A stretch of 64,000 nucleotides of DNA, taken from RUG100 sp963542695 (GTDB lineage Bacteria > Bacillota > Clostridia > Peptostreptococcales > Anaerovoracaceae). The notes beneath the pieces are model-generated. The model ran no database searches, had not been told where the DNA came from, and worked only from the letters and a program-made list of their open reading frames with translations. The DNA lies in assembly GCA_963542695.1 (NCBI GenBank), contig CAUTYX010000009.1, positions 18,367 to 82,366 of the forward strand. Direction: 5' to 3'. A program made the translations under genes and the position numbers. This document shows, one piece after another, positions 53,314-60,643 of this stretch (within the stretch, counting starts at the first letter, position 1; every line of letters begins with the position of its first letter).

Positions 53314-53511
53314 ATGGTAAACACAGATAAGTTACGGGGAAAGATAGCTGAATGCGGAAAATCTCAAGTTGATGTTGCAAAAACAATAGGCATAGCCCCT
53401 AAAACATTTTATGAAAAAATGAACAGAGGGGTGTTTGGCTCTGATGAAATTGAGATTATGATTGATTACCTAAAAATAGAAAATCCGATGGAAATTTTTT
53501 TTGGGAAATAA
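53314..53511 (+). CDS. Cro-like helix-turn-helix protein
   Basis: 65 residues: TDKLRGKIAECGKSQVDVAKTIGIAPKTFYEKMNRGVF is a Cro/CI-type HTH, followed by DEIEIMIDYLKIENPMEIFF, a common C-terminal helix in these phage regulators. A perfect GGAGGTGA site precedes the ATG. It is first in the rightward early transcript, opposite the CI-like repressor, and an operator follows its stop codon, so it can feed back on the genes behind it. Confidence 0.88.
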   Translation: MVNTDKLRGKIAECGKSQVDVAKTIGIAPKTFYEKMNRGVFGSDEIEIMIDYLKIENPMEIFFGK

Positions 53512-53528
53512 GTAACTTACAAAGTTAC
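53512..53528. promoter_or_regulatory. Second perfect immunity operator
   Basis: GTAACTT-ACA-AAGTTAC, identical arms to 53280-53296, immediately after the Cro-like stop and before the next ribosome site. It may act as a roadblock or regulate a downstream start. Confidence 0.7.
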
Positions 53529-53553
53529 AAACCCGCCGAGGAAGGAGAAGGGG

Positions 53554-53766
53554 ATGGAAAGAAGTATTACGGAAAAGATAAACATTAGGGCTACCGCTAA
53601 ACGAATAGAGCGCTTGTCAATCGTATTCGATGAATTGCCAGAAATTATAAAGCTAATGGACAATGAAGAAAGAGAAGCCCTTTCAAAAGAATATGAGCAA
53701 CTTGAAAAGGCTTTTCTGGATTGCATAGATAGCGAAATTAAATATTGCTATTTATTAAATCAGTAA
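53554..53766 (+). CDS. Small hypothetical phage protein
   Basis: 70 residues, ATG after GGAAGGAGAAGGGG. Helical and acidic (ERLSIVFDELPEIIKLMDNEEREALSKEYEQLEKAF). No recognised domain. It follows the Cro-like gene and its second operator in the early transcript. Its 3' end overlaps the converging DUF2513 gene by 29 bases, the first of three such tail-to-tail overlaps in this stretch. Confidence 0.7.
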   Translation: MERSITEKINIRATAKRIERLSIVFDELPEIIKLMDNEEREALSKEYEQLEKAFLDCIDSEIKYCYLLNQ

Positions 53767-54118
53767 TGATTTTGGCACTGATATTCGCGAGAACCTTGAC
53801 GGAATATGAACCTACCTTTTTCGCTGTATGTTTGGTTTTTTCCCAAACATTTTCTGGACGAATGTTTTCAAGAAATTCATGTCCGGTAATGGTGAGTTCA
53901 CCAATCGACTTGATGCCTGGATTTATGGACTGTCCCATAGTGACAAGATTCACATTAAGAAATCCGGCTTCATGAAGTTTTAGAACACAGTAACACAAAT
54001 CATCGTTGGAGTAGCTGGGCAAGAGTTCCTGAAGGTCATCAATGCTCATGGTTTTTCCGAAACTTTTATCTTCAACGGATAACAAAATACTTCTTAAACA
54101 ATCGACGTTTAATTTCAT
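53738..54118 (-). CDS. DUF2513 family protein
   Basis: 126 residues. The N-terminus MKLNVDCLRSILLSVE, the middle YCVLKLHEAGFLNVNLV and the conserved ELTITGHEFLENIRPENVWEKTK match the DUF2513 winged-helix-like family found in prophages and mobile elements, of unknown function. A GGAGGTGAT site precedes the start, and that site sits inside a hairpin of the divergent module at 54119. A basic, possibly amphipathic C-terminal helix (VLANISAKIITDLINSNI) ends it. It runs against the early genes, so it is expressed from its own promoter. Confidence 0.85.
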   Translation of the reverse strand: MKLNVDCLRSILLSVEDKSFGKTMSIDDLQELLPSYSNDDLCYCVLKLHEAGFLNVNLVTMGQSINPGIKSIGELTITGHEFLENIRPENVWEKTKHTAKKVGSYSVKVLANISAKIITDLINSNI

Positions 54119-54164
54119 AAAATCACCTCCCTGTATAGGGAGTATACCACGAAAGGAGGAGAGG
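54119..54164. promoter_or_regulatory. Divergent repeat module A
   Basis: Order: leftward ribosome site in hairpin CTCCCT-GTAT-AGGGAG (54127-54142), then GTATACCAC (54142-54150), whose reverse strand reads the extended -10 TGGTATACT, then GAAAGGAGG, the rightward ribosome site. Copies B and C follow at 54550 and 54962 in the same orientation. Confidence 0.7.
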
Positions 54165-54344
54165 ATGGAAAAGACTCTAAATAAATACGTAAAAGCACTA
54201 GAAGGAATTTCTTACTTTGAATGGATGAGACTTAAGCAAGAAGTGGATATGCTCTTTGAATCAAAAAAGAACGAGCTTCTCAGTAAGGCAAAGCTCGCTC
54301 TAGATGTTCCTACTCAGAAACAATCTGAATGTGAACAGGATTGA
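54165..54344 (+). CDS. Small hypothetical phage protein
   Basis: 59 residues from ATG 54165, with AAAGGAGGAGAGG just upstream. Helical, no recognised domain (KYVKALEGISYFEWMRLKQEVDMLFESKKNELLSKAKLAL). Its ribosome site belongs to module A. It converges with and overlaps the leftward gene at 54310 by 35 bases, forming a two-gene cassette between modules A and B. Confidence 0.65.
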   Translation: MEKTLNKYVKALEGISYFEWMRLKQEVDMLFESKKNELLSKAKLALDVPTQKQSECEQD

Positions 54345-54549
54345 TTCGATAGGTTTTGGAATTGTATCGAATTGTTATGTAGTTGAGTTGATACAGGCTA
54401 TGTTCGTGTTCCCGCTTGAACGGTGCCCATAACTCAGCGCCTTCTTCCCACCAAACATTTGGAGATTGTCCGCAATTGCCAATTGTACAATCTGGGTCAT
54501 CACTTAAGCAAACCCATTCACCAAGAAGGCAAGCATAAATTTTAACCAT
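54310..54549 (-). CDS. Small hypothetical phage protein, Cys/Trp-rich
   Basis: 79 residues, ATG preceded by AAAGGGGGTG. It contains four cysteines and several tryptophans (YACLLGEWVCLSDDPDCTIGNCG, then NVWWEEGAELWAPF) and a beta-rich end (NYITIRYNSKTYRINPVHI). It may be a small metal-binding or disulfide-bonded fold; no name can be given. The strong ribosome site and promoter-like TGGTATACT argue it is real even though it opposes the early transcript. Confidence 0.65.
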   Translation of the reverse strand: MVKIYACLLGEWVCLSDDPDCTIGNCGQSPNVWWEEGAELWAPFKREHEHSLYQLNYITIRYNSKTYRINPVHIQIVSE

Positions 54550-54597
54550 CGTTTCACCCCCTTTCTTAAGGGGAGTATACCACGAAAGGAGGCAACC
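54550..54597. promoter_or_regulatory. Divergent repeat module B
   Basis: Hairpin CCCCTT-TCTT-AAGGGG (54558-54573) holding the leftward ribosome site, GTATACCAC (54575-54583, reverse-strand TGGTATACT), then GAAAGGAGG (54584-54592). GTATACCACGAAAGGAGG is identical to module A. Confidence 0.7.
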
Positions 54598-54798
54598 ATG
54601 GAAAAGTATGAACAGTTAATTGAAATGGCAAAACCAATCGTTGAAGAACTAAAAAGAAACTTCCACCCTCACATGTCAGTAGTGATTGAGAGTGACAGGG
54701 TGAGAGTGGAGGAAACTGTGTTAGGTGTACCTGAACAGAAACAAAACGCTTCTGACATCGCAAGACAGATAGCTGACGGATTAGAATCTGTTACTTAG
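54598..54798 (+). CDS. Small hypothetical phage protein
   Basis: 66 residues, ATG six bases after GAAAGGAGG of module B. MEKYEQLIEMAKPIVEELKR is helical, HMSVVIESDRVRVEETVLGV is a beta hairpin, and a helical end follows. No domain recognised. The N-terminus (MEK...) and the ending resemble the cassette partner at 54165 in layout but not clearly in sequence. It overlaps the converging gene at 54791 by 8 bases. Confidence 0.65.
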   Translation: MEKYEQLIEMAKPIVEELKRNFHPHMSVVIESDRVRVEETVLGVPEQKQNASDIARQIADGLESVT

Positions 54799-54961
54799 AA
54801 GATTTTACTCGTTCGTATTCTTCTACAACACTTACCGCTACTTCTATTGCGATGTTTTGGATAACATTGAAGAGTTTGCCGTAAGAATCTGCTTCGTTGT
54901 TATCAGTATGAAACTTCGCTTTTACATTTGCGATTACAACATCTTTGACATTATCAGTCAT
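54791..54961 (-). CDS. Small hypothetical phage protein
   Basis: 56 residues from the ATG at 54961 with GGAGGTGAATAAA upstream. The open frame extends to 55174 but lacks a site there and crosses module C. Helical and acidic (DNVKDVVIANVKAKFHTDNNEADSYGKLFNVIQNIAIEVAVSVVEEYERVK). No recognised domain. Expressed leftward from an extended -10 TGATACAAT in module C. Confidence 0.65.
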   Translation of the reverse strand: MTDNVKDVVIANVKAKFHTDNNEADSYGKLFNVIQNIAIEVAVSVVEEYERVKSSK

Positions 54962-55013
54962 TTTATTCACCTCCTCTCTAAGGAGGATTGTATCACAACG
55001 AAAGGAGGAAATA
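54962..55013. promoter_or_regulatory. Divergent repeat module C
   Basis: Hairpin CCTCCT-CTCTA-AGGAGG (54970-54986) holding the leftward ribosome site, GTATCACAA at 54990 (reverse strand TGATACAAT), then CGAAAGGAGG. A diverged third copy of modules A and B. Confidence 0.65.
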
Positions 55014-55289
55014 ATGAGCACTGCTGATATTAAGAGCCTTGCTGATGGGATAGCGGAACTTAATGACACGTTAAAAGAAGTTGCCCCGTTGATAAAGGAA
55101 CTTGCTAAGAAAGAGCCCGTTGAGCCTAAGCAAGATAAAGAATATTTAACGGTAGAAGAAATGTGTGAAGTCATGGGGATAGTCAGAAAGACTTTCTACG
55201 TTAACCGAATAGCAGAACAGTTGCCCGCCTACAAGATTGGAAAGTCAATCAAATACAAGAAGAAAGATATTGAGAAATTGAGGATTTAA
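55014..55289 (+). CDS. Excisionase-like helix-turn-helix protein
   Basis: 91 residues from ATG 55014, after module C's AAAGGAGG. An N-terminal coiled-coil-like helix (about 1-40) leads to a C-terminal MerR/HTH_17-type winged helix: EYLTVEEMCEVMGIVRKTFYVNRIAEQLPAYKIGKSIKYKKKDIEKL. This is the fold of phage excisionases and DNA-architectural proteins. It could be Xis for the integrase or an early regulator; position away from int does not decide. It starts the continuous rightward early operon. Confidence 0.75.
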   Translation: MSTADIKSLADGIAELNDTLKEVAPLIKELAKKEPVEPKQDKEYLTVEEMCEVMGIVRKTFYVNRIAEQLPAYKIGKSIKYKKKDIEKLRI

Positions 55290-55303
55290 GAAAGGAGGAA
55301 AGC

Positions 55304-55480
55304 ATGGCAAAGCGAAACAAGGACACATTACTACAGATTGCACTACTGGCAGTCTTAACGGTTCTCATCATCGTGGGAGGAATCCACGAAAGAGGTTACT
55401 ACTGGCCGGCAAGCGAAATCTTATTATTACCACTTGGAATCGGATGGATTGCATTTAGAAGAAAGGAGACAGCAAAATGA
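55304..55480 (+). CDS. Small membrane protein
   Basis: 58 residues with AAAGGAGG upstream. Two hydrophobic segments (about 9-26, LLQIALLAVLTVLIIVGGI, and 37-51, ASEILLLPLGIGWIAF) are separated by a short loop and flanked by lysines, so both ends probably face the cytoplasm. It overlaps the next start by 4 bases. Unknown function; small membrane proteins in early phage regions are sometimes exclusion factors, but nothing here shows that. Confidence 0.65.
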   Translation: MAKRNKDTLLQIALLAVLTVLIIVGGIHERGYYWPASEILLLPLGIGWIAFRRKETAK

Positions 55481-55764
55481 GCGAAACAAAAAAGAAAGTT
55501 GCCACGGAGGGCAACAATCAATTAAATCAACTTAATTGTACCACGACGAACGAAGAAGGTCAAAACATCCTTTATGTGACTGTTCCGACCATCAAAAATA
55601 TCTCAAGGGACAGATATGGCGGTGCCGTTATCCGTGTGGATGCAGAAACGGCTGACATCTTAGAGGGATTTGCACAGCAGACAAGATTGCCGGTAACAAA
55701 GATTGCATCCTCATTTATCAAATTTGCCGCTAAACACACCATTATAAAGGAGCTTTACGGATGA
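55477..55764 (+). CDS. Hypothetical phage protein, possible ribbon-helix-helix
   Basis: 95 residues, coupled to the preceding gene. The first 40 residues are polar and Asn/Thr-rich. The rest (GGAVIRVDAETADILEGFAQQTRLPVTKIASSFIKFAAKHTII) has a strand followed by two helices, as in ribbon-helix-helix DNA-binding proteins. The call is by pattern only. It overlaps the next gene by 4 bases. Confidence 0.6.
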   Translation: MSETKKKVATEGNNQLNQLNCTTTNEEGQNILYVTVPTIKNISRDRYGGAVIRVDAETADILEGFAQQTRLPVTKIASSFIKFAAKHTIIKELYG

Positions 55765-56033
55765 ACAAGAAACAACGTATAGACGAGACAATTCATGCTC
55801 TTGCATTGCTAGAAGAATCTCTTATTGGCGGTCATTTATCAGTTGATGAGAGCCGAACCGTTAAAGAGATTATCATTCTTGAGTTTAAGGCAAAACCGAA
55901 GAATTTCATTGTCTGCTTAAATGCTACTGGTTACAACGAACATTTCCTCATAAAAGAAATCAAAAAAGCCGTAACCGGCAGTGGATCAGGTCTTGAAATC
56001 GGAGCTGAATGGATAGAGGAGAAAAACGCATGA
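55761..56033 (+). CDS. Hypothetical phage protein
   Basis: 90 residues, ATGA overlap with the gene before and with the gene after. Helix-rich start (RIDETIHALALLEESLIGGHLSVDESRTVKEIIILEF), then a mixed C-terminal part. I recognise no domain. It belongs to the tightly overlapping early operon. Confidence 0.6.
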   Translation: MNKKQRIDETIHALALLEESLIGGHLSVDESRTVKEIIILEFKAKPKNFIVCLNATGYNEHFLIKEIKKAVTGSGSGLEIGAEWIEEKNA

Positions 56034-56335
56034 TTTATTACTGCGAGGATTGCGAAGATTTTGTAAAAGGCTACACAACGGAAGTAACACCGGTGTCAAT
56101 CAACCCCCCGGATACCATTTGTGCATCGTGTGGCGGTGATTTGCTTTTAAACGCTGATTACTGCCCACTGTGTCACAAGCCGAAGCTGGCAACGCAAGAC
56201 ATCTGTGAGGAGTGCGATGCCGAATTAAAAGAGTTATCAAATAAACACAAAACAGACTGGATAGAGGATATTCAATTCGCTGTTAACTGTGACTATGACA
56301 CAGCCTACGAACTATGGATTGAGTATTCAGAATAG
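56030..56335 (+). CDS. Zinc-ribbon phage protein
   Basis: 101 residues from ATG 56030, overlapping the previous stop. It has three CxxC pairs: YYCEDCEDF, CASCGG and CPLCHKP, then CEECDAEL, enough for two zinc ribbons. The C-terminal helix is acidic (WIEDIQFAVNCDYDTAYELWIEYSE). Likely a nucleic-acid or protein-binding accessory factor of the replication block it precedes. No named family is assigned. Confidence 0.7.
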   Translation: MIYYCEDCEDFVKGYTTEVTPVSINPPDTICASCGGDLLLNADYCPLCHKPKLATQDICEECDAELKELSNKHKTDWIEDIQFAVNCDYDTAYELWIEYSE

Positions 56336-56344
56336 GAGGAAAAC

Positions 56345-56965
56345 ATGGCAATTGCTTGTATGGTGATGGGTTCGTCGGGGAGTGGTAAATCTGCTTCCCT
56401 TCGGAATTTCACCAAGGATGAAGTAACCGTAATCAATGTGGCAGGGAAACCACTGCCGTTCAAAACGGACATTAAAACCATTAAAACGGATGACTATACC
56501 ACAGTGTTGGCTCGCCTCGTAGAAGCCAAAACAAAGGCAATCGTAATTGATGATGCACAATACTTAATGGCGAATGAGTTTATGAGACGCTCCGATGAAA
56601 AAGGTTTTCAAAAATTTACCGATATTGGTAAAAACTTCTGGAATCTTGTAAACAATGTATCACTGATGAACGAAAACCAAATTGTATATTTCCTGCAGCA
56701 TACGGAATTAGATGCCAATGGAGACGAAAAGGCAAAGACCATTGGGAAGCTACTAGACGAAAAAATCACGCTTGAGGGTCTGTTTTCTATCGTTTTAAAG
56801 GCACAAGTAAGTGATGGAAGGTATGTGTTCCAAACACAAACAAATGGTACGGATACCGCCAAAAGCCCTATGGGAATGTTTGATGCTAAAGAAATCGATA
56901 ACGATCTGAAATTGGTCGATAACGCTATAAGAAATTTCTATGACTTGAAAGGAGCAACCAAATGA
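56345..56965 (+). CDS. Sak4-like RecA-fold ATPase (single-strand annealing recombinase)
   Basis: 206 residues. Walker A GSSGSGKS is at 9-16 and Walker B AIVIDDAQYL at about 65. IVYFLQHTELDANGDEKAKTIGKLLDEKI and the Q/T sensor-like region VFQTQTNGTDTAKSPMGMF complete an AAA/RecA-like core with no N- or C-terminal extensions, as in phage Sak4 recombinases. The following DUF669 gene, with its SSB-like tail, is the usual Sak4 partner. It would anneal single strands during phage recombination. GGAGG lies six bases before the start; it overlaps the next gene by 4 bases. Confidence 0.85.
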   Translation: MAIACMVMGSSGSGKSASLRNFTKDEVTVINVAGKPLPFKTDIKTIKTDDYTTVLARLVEAKTKAIVIDDAQYLMANEFMRRSDEKGFQKFTDIGKNFWNLVNNVSLMNENQIVYFLQHTELDANGDEKAKTIGKLLDEKITLEGLFSIVLKAQVSDGRYVFQTQTNGTDTAKSPMGMFDAKEIDNDLKLVDNAIRNFYDLKGATK

Positions 56966-57537
56966 TTAACAAACCAAAAGGATATGATGATGCACAAACC
57001 TACAGCGAAAACCGCAAACTACCTGCAGGTGGCTATGTAATAGAGATTAAGAAGGCGGAAGTTGGAACTTATGATAACGGCAATCAATATTTGCAAATTG
57101 CCTTTGACATCTGCGAAGGAGAATTCAAAGACTTCTATGTAGATCAATATAACAATTCGACGTTTGAACCAAAACAATACAAAGGCAGAATCCGTTTAGG
57201 GCTGCCAAAAGAAGATGGAACAGAGCAAGACAACTGGACTTTGAGAAGCCTAAAAACAAACATGGTAGCCATTGAGGAATCCAATAGCGGATATACATGG
57301 GATTGGGATGAAACAAAGCTGAAGGGATTAAAAGCCGGAATGCTGTTTAGAAACAAGGAATATTCCTATAACGGTAATAACGGATTCTGGACAGAACCAT
57401 TTAAGTTTTTCAACATTGACAAGATCCGGAAAGGCAAATTTGAAATTCCAAAGGATAAATTGCTTAGCAACTCTAGCGAGCCGGCAAACATTCCAAAAGG
57501 ATTTGAAGCTATTGATGATGACGAAATTCCATTCTAG
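56962..57537 (+). CDS. DUF669 single-strand-binding-like protein
   Basis: 191 residues. KLPAGGYVIEIKKAEV and QYLQIAFDICEGEFKDFY are the DUF669 core, an OB-like beta fold. The protein ends in DDDEIPF, closely mirroring the acidic D-D-D-x-x-P-F tip by which bacterial SSB recruits partner proteins. That tip is seen directly; the interaction is inference. Located between the Sak4-like ATPase and the ERCC4 nuclease, it fits an SSB role in phage replication and recombination. Confidence 0.85.
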   Translation: MINKPKGYDDAQTYSENRKLPAGGYVIEIKKAEVGTYDNGNQYLQIAFDICEGEFKDFYVDQYNNSTFEPKQYKGRIRLGLPKEDGTEQDNWTLRSLKTNMVAIEESNSGYTWDWDETKLKGLKAGMLFRNKEYSYNGNNGFWTEPFKFFNIDKIRKGKFEIPKDKLLSNSSEPANIPKGFEAIDDDEIPF

Positions 57538-57546
57538 GGAGAGCCT

Positions 57547-58074
57547 ATGCATCCAATAGAAATTGAAGAATCACTAAAAACACTAACGCTATTAGTGGAC
57601 TCAAGGGAACATCCTGGACAGAAACTGACAAAGAGGGTAGAACAAACCGGACTACCCTCTAAAACAGTCAAATTAGACTTTGGAGACTATTCCGGAGAAT
57701 TCTACAAAGGGAACGAAAAAGTCACCTTAGAGGACATTGTGGTAATCGAAAGAAAAATGGATGGGAATGAACTTGCAATGTGCCTTGGTAGAGAAAGACA
57801 GCGCTTTGAACGAGAATTCCAAAGAGCACAAAGCAAAGGAGCCATTGTCTATCTGTTAGTAGAAAACGAGAATTTTGAAAAGCTATATGCAGGTAGATAT
57901 GGAGCAGGGCGAAAGTTTAGAAGCAAACTAAGCCCTATCTCCATGATGGGTTCATTATTCGCTTGGGCGTGCCGGTACGACATCCGGTTGATTCTATGTA
58001 AAGAAGAAACCACCGGGCAAATTATCCATGACATTTTGTATTACCAAGCAAGGGAGCTTTTGAACAATGAATAA
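57547..58074 (+). CDS. ERCC4-domain nuclease
   Basis: 175 residues forming a single ERCC4 (XPF/MUS81-type) nuclease domain. Catalytic positions are intact: DSRE at 18-21, DFGDY at 44-48 and VIERK at 66-70 (GDx(n)ERKx3D pattern with Glu68, Lys70 and Asp72). There is no helix-hairpin-helix tail, so substrate choice depends on partners or DNA structure. It probably cuts branched or flapped intermediates. It starts nine bases after the DUF669 stop and overlaps the CHC2 gene by 8 bases. Confidence 0.88.
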   Translation: MHPIEIEESLKTLTLLVDSREHPGQKLTKRVEQTGLPSKTVKLDFGDYSGEFYKGNEKVTLEDIVVIERKMDGNELAMCLGRERQRFEREFQRAQSKGAIVYLLVENENFEKLYAGRYGAGRKFRSKLSPISMMGSLFAWACRYDIRLILCKEETTGQIIHDILYYQARELLNNE

Positions 58075-58573
58075 AGCAAAACAAATTAAAGACTCCTTGG
58101 ATTTGAAAACGGTAATGAAAGATTATGGGGTTGATTTTAACTCTAAAGGATTCTGCAGGTGCTTTATGCACCATGAAAAAACAGCATCTATGGCTATTAA
58201 GAACCAACATTACAAATGTTTCGGTTGTGGAGCATACGGCGATGTTATCAGTTTTGTGGAAAATTACTGCAATGTAGACTTCAAAACGGCACTTGTAAGG
58301 CTCGATACAAATTATCATCTAGGCATTATTAGCCACAAAATGACCCATAGAGAGCGATTACAGGCCAAAGAGGATAAACGGTTCAATGAGATGATTGAAA
58401 GTTGGCACAGGGCGATTCTGAGCAACTACAGACGCATAGCGAACCTTCACAGGATTCTATATAGACAGCTATGCAAAGGAGCAAAGATTGACGGTCTAGA
58501 AGAATTCGTAGACCAGCTAAGCACAGCCCTCGATGACTTCACAGGAAAGGAGGCGAGAAGGTGGATGAATTAG
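58067..58573 (+). CDS. CHC2 zinc-finger protein (primase-like N-domain only)
   Basis: 168 residues. The CHC2 zinc site is Cys32-Phe-Met-His35 with Cys51-x2-Cys54, preceded by DLKTVMKDYGVDFNSKGFC and followed by GDVISFVENYCNVDF, as in DnaG. The TOPRIM catalytic domain is missing. The remainder is helical (about 95-165). Phages often split primase in this way, with the finger reading the template and a partner supplying the other activity. It overlaps the DUF927 gene by 13 bases, suggesting a working pair. Confidence 0.87.
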   Translation: MNKAKQIKDSLDLKTVMKDYGVDFNSKGFCRCFMHHEKTASMAIKNQHYKCFGCGAYGDVISFVENYCNVDFKTALVRLDTNYHLGIISHKMTHRERLQAKEDKRFNEMIESWHRAILSNYRRIANLHRILYRQLCKGAKIDGLEEFVDQLSTALDDFTGKEARRWMN

Positions 58574-60372
58574 ATGTAAAGTATCAAAAAAACGACTTTC
58601 TCGTCGGAACAGAGCCTTTTGAGGAGGTTTATAGCTACAAAGAAGACCGTTTTGAAATGGATAGACAGTTAGAACTTATGTCAGACCAGGCAAAATTGGT
58701 AGGCGTTCGGAATTTCAAGGCGATGTTCAAACGGTATTGCACCAAGATGAAAGCCGTTACCTCAGGACAGATTGCAGACAATGTGACCGATTTTGAAGGA
58801 CAGCCGTTAGAACTAGAAACCGGAAAGTGGATTGCAGATGATCATGGCATCACCACTACGAATAACTTTGGATTTGAAGTAGAAGCGTGTATTCACCCTA
58901 TAATGCCGGTAGAACGGCTCGTAAACACAGACACCAATGCAGCAAAGATACGGATTGCCTATAAGCTAAATGGCAAATGGAGAACGCAAATTGTCGATAA
59001 AAGAACCATTGCTGCAGCCAACTCTATTGTGCAACTTGCTGATTTTGGAATTGCCGTTACATCCGAAAATGCCAGGGCACTTGTGCAGTATCTACACGAT
59101 ACGGAATACCTTAATTACAGCCGTATTCCCGAAAAGCAATCAGTAGGAAGACTTGGCTGGATTTCTGATAAGCAATTCAGCCCCTATGTAGAAGACCTAG
59201 TATTTGATGGTGAGCTGTCATTTCAACATATGTTTGAAGCAGTACGGCAAAAAGGATCCTATGATAGCTGGTTAGAAGCCGTTAAGGAAGTAAGATCCGG
59301 AGATGTTTTAGCACCAAAGATACAACTGGCAGCCTCTTTTGCAAGTGCATTGGTTGAGCCTCTGCATTGTCTTCCGTTCTTCGTGCATTTATGGGGTGGT
59401 TCAGAGACAGGTAAGACCGTTGGATTATTACTGGCAACATCAGTATGGGCAGACCCTGAGATGGGAAAATACTGCCAGACCTTTAACAGTACCAATGTAG
59501 CCCAGGAATTGTCTGCAGGGTTTGTAAATTCTATGCCTTTAATGCTGGATGAATTACAACTTGAAAAAGACCGTAAATCCTTTGACAAGATGATATATCA
59601 GCTTTCAGAAGGCGTTGGACGAATCAGAGGAGCCAAAACTGGAGGACTGCAACGTGTACAAACATGGAGAAACTGCATTGAAACAACCGGAGAACAGCCT
59701 CTAACAACAGAAGCATCCGGAGCAGGAGCTGTTAACAGAATCATTGAAATATGCTGCGAGGATATAAAGGTATTTCCTGATCCATCAAAGCTAGTCAATG
59801 TGATCAAACTTAATTTTGGACATGCAGGCAAAGACTTTGTGGAAAAACTGCAGCATAAAAATGTCCTAGAAGACGTCAAATTGATTTATGAGGCGTTTTA
59901 TAAAGACTTGCTATCAGGAGCCACTGAGAAGCAGGCAATGGCTGCAGCGTTAATTCTGACGGCTGATACCATGGCAGACACTCTTATATTCAAGGACGGA
60001 AAAGCGTTGACGGTAAATGACATCCGGGAATACCTATCCACTAAGGATGATATTGACCAAAATTTGAAAGCATTGGATTGGTTGCGAGGATGGATTGCAC
60101 AAAACCAAAACAAATTTTTAACCGAATATGAGGGTTATCCACAGGAAATATATGGAAAACAAGAGTTCAAAACAACTTGTATTATCCGTCATGTTTTTAA
60201 TTCTGCGTGCAAAGAAGAAGGTTATAATCCTGCCTCATTCCTAAAATGGCTACGAAAAAACGGTTACATTGAGGTTGATTCTAATGGATACCCCAGTAAG
60301 CCGATTCGGATAAACAAAAGCGTATCTAGATGTGTTGTTTTCAACGATAGAGAGGAATGGGAAGCAGACTAA
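58561..60372 (+). CDS. DUF927 helicase-like protein
   Basis: 603 residues, GTG start after AAAGGAGG. The DUF927 domain runs from about 95 to 385: WIADDHGITTTNN, YSRIPEKQSVGRLGWI, FFVHLWGGSETGKTVGLLLATSVW (Walker A GGSETGKT at about 281-288), then MPLMLDELQ as Walker B and the TTGEQPLT arginine-finger region. DUF927 proteins act as replicative helicases in many Bacillota phages. The C-terminal winged-helix-like part (YNPASFLKWLRKNGYIEVDSNG) may bind DNA. It follows the CHC2 gene and precedes the repeat cluster at 60407. Confidence 0.9.
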   Translation: MDELDVKYQKNDFLVGTEPFEEVYSYKEDRFEMDRQLELMSDQAKLVGVRNFKAMFKRYCTKMKAVTSGQIADNVTDFEGQPLELETGKWIADDHGITTTNNFGFEVEACIHPIMPVERLVNTDTNAAKIRIAYKLNGKWRTQIVDKRTIAAANSIVQLADFGIAVTSENARALVQYLHDTEYLNYSRIPEKQSVGRLGWISDKQFSPYVEDLVFDGELSFQHMFEAVRQKGSYDSWLEAVKEVRSGDVLAPKIQLAASFASALVEPLHCLPFFVHLWGGSETGKTVGLLLATSVWADPEMGKYCQTFNSTNVAQELSAGFVNSMPLMLDELQLEKDRKSFDKMIYQLSEGVGRIRGAKTGGLQRVQTWRNCIETTGEQPLTTEASGAGAVNRIIEICCEDIKVFPDPSKLVNVIKLNFGHAGKDFVEKLQHKNVLEDVKLIYEAFYKDLLSGATEKQAMAAALILTADTMADTLIFKDGKALTVNDIREYLSTKDDIDQNLKALDWLRGWIAQNQNKFLTEYEGYPQEIYGKQEFKTTCIIRHVFNSACKEEGYNPASFLKWLRKNGYIEVDSNGYPSKPIRINKSVSRCVVFNDREEWEAD

Positions 60373-60643
60373 AAAGCAAGAGAAATATGGAAGAAAATGG
60401 AAAAACGTAACAGTGTAACGGTCGTACAGAGAATTTACTACGTATATATATAAGTGTTTTACTGTCAATAAATGGAAATTCTTATATATCTATACGCGCG
60501 TGGGGATTAAAAAAATCTCTGTTACACTGTTACAATTGTATACAATCCTATGTGATGTAGTTATTGCAATGGGTATAGCCGTAACCGTTTTTGAAAAATA
60601 ACTGTTACATCTCGGTTACACGGTTACTATAGGGAGGTTACCC
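60373..60643. other. Repeat-rich region, candidate phage replication origin
   Basis: No gene over 271 bases. A 13-mer GTTACACTGTTAC lies at 60521-60533. Its perfect inverse is at 60407-60419, and a one-mismatch copy at 60615-60627, with a further GTTACA at 60604. Between the inverted pair lies very AT-rich DNA including TATATATATAAG (about 60442) and TTATATATC. Iterons around an unwinding region next to a helicase gene fit an origin or a replication-protein binding array. Confidence 0.5.

Noticed and set aside
54962..55174. N-terminal extension of the leftward gene at 54791
   Set aside because: It crosses the divergent module and lies antisense to the HTH gene; ATG at 54961 has the ribosome site.
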